DNA of 26,893 bases from DASXYG01 sp036502625. Its GTDB lineage: Bacteria > Actinomycetota > Actinomycetes > Streptosporangiales > Streptosporangiaceae. The stretch lies in the NCBI GenBank assembly GCA_036502625.1, contig DASXYG010000004.1:1-26893 (forward strand). Direction: 5' to 3'. Within the stretch, counting starts at the first letter, position 1. Each line of letters begins with the position of its first letter. The notes under the pieces are model-generated. The model made no database searches. It was given only the letters and a program-made list of their open reading frames with translations, and was not told where the DNA came from. Positions 23,195 through 26,893 of the stretch are shown here, piece by piece. The position numbers and the translations under genes were made by a program.

Positions 23195-24511
23195 ATGACG
23201 ACGACCGCCGCGCCCCGCCCGGAGCGGCCGGAGAGGCCCGACGCCCCAGGCCCCCGGCGGCATGTCGGCGTGGCCGTACGCCAGGTGTACGGCGGGCAGT
23301 TCCTCGTCCGCACCGTCAGCTCGGTCGACGACCTGCTTTTCGGCATCGTCGTGCTCCCGCTGATCCTGCTCACGCTGCTGGTCACCGCGGTCGTCGCGGG
23401 CGTGCCGCCGGTGCGCCGCGGCTGGCTGCGGGTGCTGCGCCGCATGGTCTACGGCGCGGCCATCGCCCGCCGCTACCAGCTCACCCTGCTGCTCGGCGCC
23501 GACCTGCCCGCGCTGCGCTCCGCCGCCGAGCTCGGCATCACCGGCCGGCTGCGGCGCGACATGGCGTCCGTGACGGCGGTGACGCTGGCCGCGCTGCTCA
23601 GCGGCATCGTGGTGATCGACGCCTGGGCGCTGGGCGCGTCGCTCCTCCAGCTCGCGGTGTTCAGTTGGCTGGAGTCGCCGGGACGGCCGACCACATCCGG
23701 CCTGCTCACACCGATCGTGGCGTACGGCGGGCTGGCCGCCGTGATCGTGTTCACGCCGCTGCTCGCGCTGGCGTTCGCCGAGCTCGGCGTCAAGCTGGCC
23801 CGCATGCTCCTCGGCCCCACTGACCAGGCGCTGCTGTCGGCGCGCGTGGCGGAGCTGACGCTGAGCCGCGCGGGCGTCGTCGAGGCCGTCGACGCCGAGC
23901 GCAGGCGCATCGAACGCGACCTGCACGACGGCGTGCAGCAGCGGCTCGTGGCACTCGGCATGCTGGTCGGGCGGGCGCGCCGGGCCGCCGCGCGCAACCC
24001 GGACAACGCCGACCAACTGCTGCGGCAGGCGCACGACGCGGCGCAGCAGGCGCTGGTGGAGCTGCGCGACGTCTCGTGGACGATCTATCCGGCGATCCTC
24101 GACGACCGCGGCCTCGACGCCGCGCTGTCCTCGCTGGCCTCACGCGCCGGCGCGCCCGTACGCGTCGACTACCGGCTCGACGGCCGCCTGCCGGCCCGGC
24201 TGGAGACCGCCGCGTACTTCGTGGTCAGCGAGGCCGTCACGAACGCGGTGAAGCACGCGGGCGCGGCGCTGGTCGAGGTGACGGTCACGGCGCTGGTCGA
24301 CACGACGCTCGTGGTGATCCGCGACGACGGGTGCGGCGGCGCGAACCCCGAGGGCAGCGGCCTGCGCGGCCTCGCGCAGCGCGTCGCGGCCGTCGACGGC
24401 ACGTTCCGGCTCGCCAGCCCGCCGGGCGGCCCGACGATCATCACGGTGGAGCTGCCGTACGCCCCGCCGCCCACCGACCCCATTGAGCCCGTTGAGAAAG
24501 CCGAGGACTGA
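23195..24511 (+). CDS. NarL-type sensor histidine kinase
   Basis: A 438-residue membrane sensor kinase. After a Pro/Arg-rich N-terminus there are four likely membrane helices (about residues 46-70, 125-140, 143-158 and 172-200). The HisKA_3 dimerisation helix ERRRIERDLHDGVQQRLVALG contains phosphoacceptor His244; the ATPase domain has NAVKHA (N box) and DDGCGG plus GSGLRGLAQRV (G boxes). The small number of residues between helices means little extracytoplasmic sensing domain, so it probably senses within the membrane. The ATG at 23195 follows gagagga. It is followed 6 bp later by its response regulator; a C-terminal acidic tail ends EKAED. Confidence 0.93.
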   Translation: MTTTAAPRPERPERPDAPGPRRHVGVAVRQVYGGQFLVRTVSSVDDLLFGIVVLPLILLTLLVTAVVAGVPPVRRGWLRVLRRMVYGAAIARRYQLTLLLGADLPALRSAAELGITGRLRRDMASVTAVTLAALLSGIVVIDAWALGASLLQLAVFSWLESPGRPTTSGLLTPIVAYGGLAAVIVFTPLLALAFAELGVKLARMLLGPTDQALLSARVAELTLSRAGVVEAVDAERRRIERDLHDGVQQRLVALGMLVGRARRAAARNPDNADQLLRQAHDAAQQALVELRDVSWTIYPAILDDRGLDAALSSLASRAGAPVRVDYRLDGRLPARLETAAYFVVSEAVTNAVKHAGAALVEVTVTALVDTTLVVIRDDGCGGANPEGSGLRGLAQRVAAVDGTFRLASPPGGPTIITVELPYAPPPTDPIEPVEKAED

Positions 24512-24517
24512 GACACC

Positions 24518-25183
24518 ATGCGGATCGTGATCGCCGAGGATTCCGTGCTCCTGCGCGAGGGGCTGACCCGCCTGCTCGAGGAGGAGGGCCACGAGGTGGC
24601 CGCGGCCGTCGGCGACGGGCAGACGCTGCTGCGCGCGGTGGACGAGCACAAGCCCGACGTCGCCGTGGTCGACGTACGGATGCCGCCGACGCACGTGAAC
24701 GAGGGCCTGGTGGCCGCGCTGGAGATCCGTACGCGGACACCGCACGTCGCGGTGCTCGTGCTGTCGCAGTACGTCGAGGAGCGGTACGCCACCGAGCTGA
24801 TCGCCGCCGACTCCGGCGGCGTGGGCTACATCCTGAAGGACCGGGTCGCGGCGGTCGGCGAGTTCATGGACGCCCTGGACCGGGTGGCCGCGGGCGGCAC
24901 CGCGCTCGACCCGGAGGTGGTCAGGCAGTTGCTGACCCGCACCCGCCAGTCCGATCCGCTCGCCCAGCTCGGCGACCGCGAGCTCGAGGTGCTGCGGGCG
25001 ATGGCGGAGGGCCACGCGAACAGCCGCATCGCGCAGACGCTGTACATCTCCGAGTCAGCGGTGGAGAAGCACGTCAACAACATCTTCCGCAAGCTCGACC
25101 TGCCGCAGACCCAGGGCTACAGCCGCCGGGTCATGGCCGTCGTCCGCTACCTGAACAGCGGCACCACGGAACCCGAGAAGTGA
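24518..25183 (+). CDS. NarL/LuxR-family response regulator
   Basis: A 221-residue DNA-binding response regulator, cognate partner of the kinase just upstream. Receiver domain: acidic pocket at Glu7-Asp8, phosphoacceptor Asp52 (VVDVRMPP), conserved Lys107 (YILKDRV). The LuxR-type helix-turn-helix begins near residue 150 with LGDRELEVLRAMAEGHANSRIA and includes SESAVEKHVNNIFRKL. Full length. The ATG lacks a strong ribosome binding site; translation may be coupled to the kinase stop 6 bp upstream. Confidence 0.95.
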   Translation: MRIVIAEDSVLLREGLTRLLEEEGHEVAAAVGDGQTLLRAVDEHKPDVAVVDVRMPPTHVNEGLVAALEIRTRTPHVAVLVLSQYVEERYATELIAADSGGVGYILKDRVAAVGEFMDALDRVAAGGTALDPEVVRQLLTRTRQSDPLAQLGDRELEVLRAMAEGHANSRIAQTLYISESAVEKHVNNIFRKLDLPQTQGYSRRVMAVVRYLNSGTTEPEK

Positions 25184-25196
25184 ACGAGGGCATGAG

Positions 25197-26174
25197 ATGA
25201 CACTTTCAGGCCGTGCGCACTCGCCGGAGTTCGAGGCCGAGCGCGCGCATCGCCGCCGGTGGATCCTCATCCCCGGCGTGGTGGTGCTGCTGTGCGTGGT
25301 GTTCGGCATGGTCTCGATGATCGGGCCGTTCCGTACGCACGAGGAGACGATCAATCAGGTGTACGGCGCGGGTGTGCGGAAGATCGAGCTGGACAGCCCC
25401 GGCGACCTCGACGTCCGGCCGGCCGACGGCAACCAGATCACCGGCCAGTGGGAGACCCACTGGAACTACACCCGGCCGGGCGTGCAGGAGGTCCGCGACG
25501 GCGACACGCTGCGGCTCAGCCTCGACTGCTCGCGTTCGGTGGGCGTGGAGTGCTTCGCCGACCTGCGGCTCAGCGTGCCGGACGGCGTCGCGCTTGACGT
25601 CACGTCGCACAGCGGGTCGATCTCCGTACGCGACCTCACCGGTCCGGTGAGCGTCGACAACGCCGGCGGCGACGTCCGCGTCGACGGGGTCGCGGGCGAC
25701 GTGAAGGCGTCCACCAAGTCCGGGTCGATCACGTTGCGCGACATCGGCGGCGACGTCGCCGCCGACACGAAGTCCGGCGACATCGACGCGGACGGCCTCG
25801 GCGGCCGCGTGGGCACGTTCGACGACAAGAGCGGCGACATCAACGCGAGGTTCACCACGGCGCCGACCACGGTGTCCGCGGAGACGCTGTCCGGCGACGT
25901 CACCGTGCGGGTGCCGCGGGGCAGCGGGCCGTACCAGGTGCGGCCGGACGTGACGTCCGGCGAGCTGGAGTCGTACGTGCTGACGAACACGACGGCGAAG
26001 AACATCATCACGGTGGGCACGAAGTCCGGTGACGCGCGGATCGGCTACACCGACGAGCGTCCGGAACCGCCCGGCCGCCACGACGGCTCACACCGGTCGC
26101 ACCACGGGAACCAGTGGACGCCCCCGACCCCGCCCACGCCGCCCACCCCGCCGGCGGTGCCGAAGCCGAACTAG
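25197..26174 (+). CDS. Membrane-anchored DUF4097 beta-repeat protein
   Basis: A 325-residue protein with a cytoplasmic basic N-terminus, one membrane helix (about residues 22-43), and an outside part made of short beta repeats: SGSISV, GDVRVDG, GDVKAS, SGSITLR, GDVAAD, SGDIDAD, SGDINA, SGDVTV and SGDARIG, the DUF4097 pattern of a small beta-helix or solenoid. The C-terminus is His/Ser-rich (HDGSHRSHHGNQW) then a PTPPTPP proline run. DUF4097 proteins are commonly linked to envelope-stress two-component systems (for example LiaX-like proteins), and this one follows a kinase-regulator pair by 13 bp, so it is likely an output or modulator of that system. Two cysteines (LDCSRSVGVECF) could form a disulfide. 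The ATG at 25197 is used; the earlier ATG at 25192 runs into a stop. Confidence 0.88.
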   Translation: MTLSGRAHSPEFEAERAHRRRWILIPGVVVLLCVVFGMVSMIGPFRTHEETINQVYGAGVRKIELDSPGDLDVRPADGNQITGQWETHWNYTRPGVQEVRDGDTLRLSLDCSRSVGVECFADLRLSVPDGVALDVTSHSGSISVRDLTGPVSVDNAGGDVRVDGVAGDVKASTKSGSITLRDIGGDVAADTKSGDIDADGLGGRVGTFDDKSGDINARFTTAPTTVSAETLSGDVTVRVPRGSGPYQVRPDVTSGELESYVLTNTTAKNIITVGTKSGDARIGYTDERPEPPGRHDGSHRSHHGNQWTPPTPPTPPTPPAVPKPN

Positions 26175-26183
26175 GGCCCGGTC

Positions 26184-26199
26184 GTACGGTCAGCCGTAC
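26184..26199. terminator. Short hairpin at the convergent DUF4097/prepilin peptidase junction
   Basis: gtacgg (26184-26189) pairs with ccgtac (26194-26199) around the loop tcag. The arm overlaps the last codons of the prepilin peptidase gene. It is the only dyad in the 15-bp gap between the two convergent genes and may serve as a weak shared terminator. Confidence 0.35.
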
Positions 26200-26893
26200 A
26201 GGTGGACGACGTTGGAGAGCAGCACGGCGATCAGGGTTCCGCCGATCATGAAGGGCCCGAACGGGATCGCGGACTTCATCGTGGCGCGCCGCCGGACGAT
26301 CATGACGAGGCCGTACGCCGAGGCGAACAGGAACGCCACGAACAGCCCGGTGATGAAGGCGCTCGGCCCGAGCCAGCCGAGCGCCAGGCCGATCGACCCG
26401 GAGAGCTTCACGTCGCCCCAGGCCATGCCGCGCGGGTTGATCAGCCACATGATGAAGTACAGCAGCGCCATGGCGGCCATGCCGATGAGCGCGTAGATGA
26501 ACCGCTCGGGGCCGTCGGGCAGATGCGGCACGGCGATGGCGAACAGCCCGCCGAGCACGAGGTACGAGGTCTTGGTGAACACGTCGGGCAGCCGGTGGCG
26601 GGCGATGTCGATCCCGGACAGCACCACGCCCACCGCGGCGAGGTAGAGGAACGCCGCAAGATCAGGGCTCGGCCCGAACCGCAGCCCCAGCAGCCCGAAC
26701 GCGACCGCCGTGACGAGCTCCACGACCAGATAGGACCGCCCGTACCGCTCGCCGCAGTGCCCGCACCGCCCCCGCCGCACCAGGTACGAGACGACCGGCA
26801 CCATCTCCCCCGCCGAAAGCCGCGCCCCGCACTTCGGACACCGCCCCAGTGGCCAAAGCGAAACATCATCCGCGACCCGGTTGATCAAGGTGG
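26190..26893 (-). CDS. A24-family prepilin peptidase (5' end beyond the window)
   Basis: At least 234 residues of a polytopic aspartic protease that cleaves prepilin-type leader peptides. Two CxxC pairs (CPKCG and CGHCG) form the metal-binding N-terminal domain, and the catalytic aspartates lie in GIDIARHRLPD and MAWGDVKL. About six membrane helices follow. The frame runs off the right edge: the segment INRV is the inside of the first conserved motif, so the true start is outside and a TTG near 26888 is not the start. Length and motifs otherwise look intact. No pilin or pilus assembly gene is in view; in many actinobacteria a prepilin peptidase gene lies near aroC. Confidence 0.9.
   Translation of the reverse strand, partial: TLINRVADDVSLWPLGRCPKCGARLSAGEMVPVVSYLVRRGRCGHCGERYGRSYLVVELVTAVAFGLLGLRFGPSPDLAAFLYLAAVGVVLSGIDIARHRLPDVFTKTSYLVLGGLFAIAVPHLPDGPERFIYALIGMAAMALLYFIMWLINPRGMAWGDVKLSGSIGLALGWLGPSAFITGLFVAFLFASAYGLVMIVRRRATMKSAIPFGPFMIGGTLIAVLLSNVVHLYG

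Overview
The window is very GC-rich, almost fully coding chromosomal DNA from an actinobacterium. Many starts are GTG, several promoters look leaderless, and there are F420-dependent and mycothiol-dependent enzyme families. Overall gene content suggests Streptosporangiales (for example Actinomadura-, Nonomuraea- or Streptosporangium-like); this is an inference, since no rRNA or species marker is present. I see no tRNA, rRNA, CRISPR array, transposase, integrase or phage gene.

Layout. (1) 1-3205: tail of a probable DUF58 gene, then tgpA (membrane transglutaminase), converging on a small DUF3040 membrane protein across a long hairpin. (2) 3358-5445: a CmoM/SmtA-like methyltransferase followed by dinB (DNA polymerase IV), both minus strand. 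(3) 5446-6652: 1.2 kb without a credible gene, holding three direct repeats of about 220 bp with conserved hairpins, then nine copies of a 12-bp G-run repeat. (4) 6653-8181: a mycothiol-dependent maleylpyruvate isomerase-family protein and a DsbA-family protein, minus strand. (5) 8223-10334: pepQ-efp-nusB, tightly packed. (6) 10335-10866: 0.5 kb of degenerate GC-rich palindromic repeats. (7) 10867-18689: a metabolic block, all minus strand: a secreted aldose 1-epimerase and a three-gene sugar ABC transporter behind a clear promoter and a CebR/LacI-type operator, then a secreted glycerophosphodiester phosphodiesterase, then an acyl-CoA synthetase and an F420-dependent oxidoreductase with their own promoter/operator. 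(8) 18837-23024: a six-gene minus-strand operon, two paralogous small membrane proteins then aroC-aroK-aroB-aroQ. (9) 23195-26174: a plus-strand sensor kinase, NarL-type response regulator and a membrane-anchored DUF4097 protein. (10) 26190-26893: a prepilin peptidase cut by the window edge.

How it fits together. In many actinobacteria the shikimate genes, pepQ, efp and nusB form one run, with a prepilin peptidase gene next to aroC. Here that run seems to be interrupted twice: by the sugar/acyl-CoA block between aroQ and pepQ, and by the membrane-paralogue/two-component block between aroC and the prepilin peptidase gene. The most unusual parts are the two gene-free repeat regions (5446-6652 and 10335-10866), the 14-bp operator upstream of the sugar operon, the promoter with an embedded inverted repeat at the acyl-CoA synthetase, and an EF-P whose tip loop reads PGKGG rather than the PGKGP described for actinobacterial EF-P.
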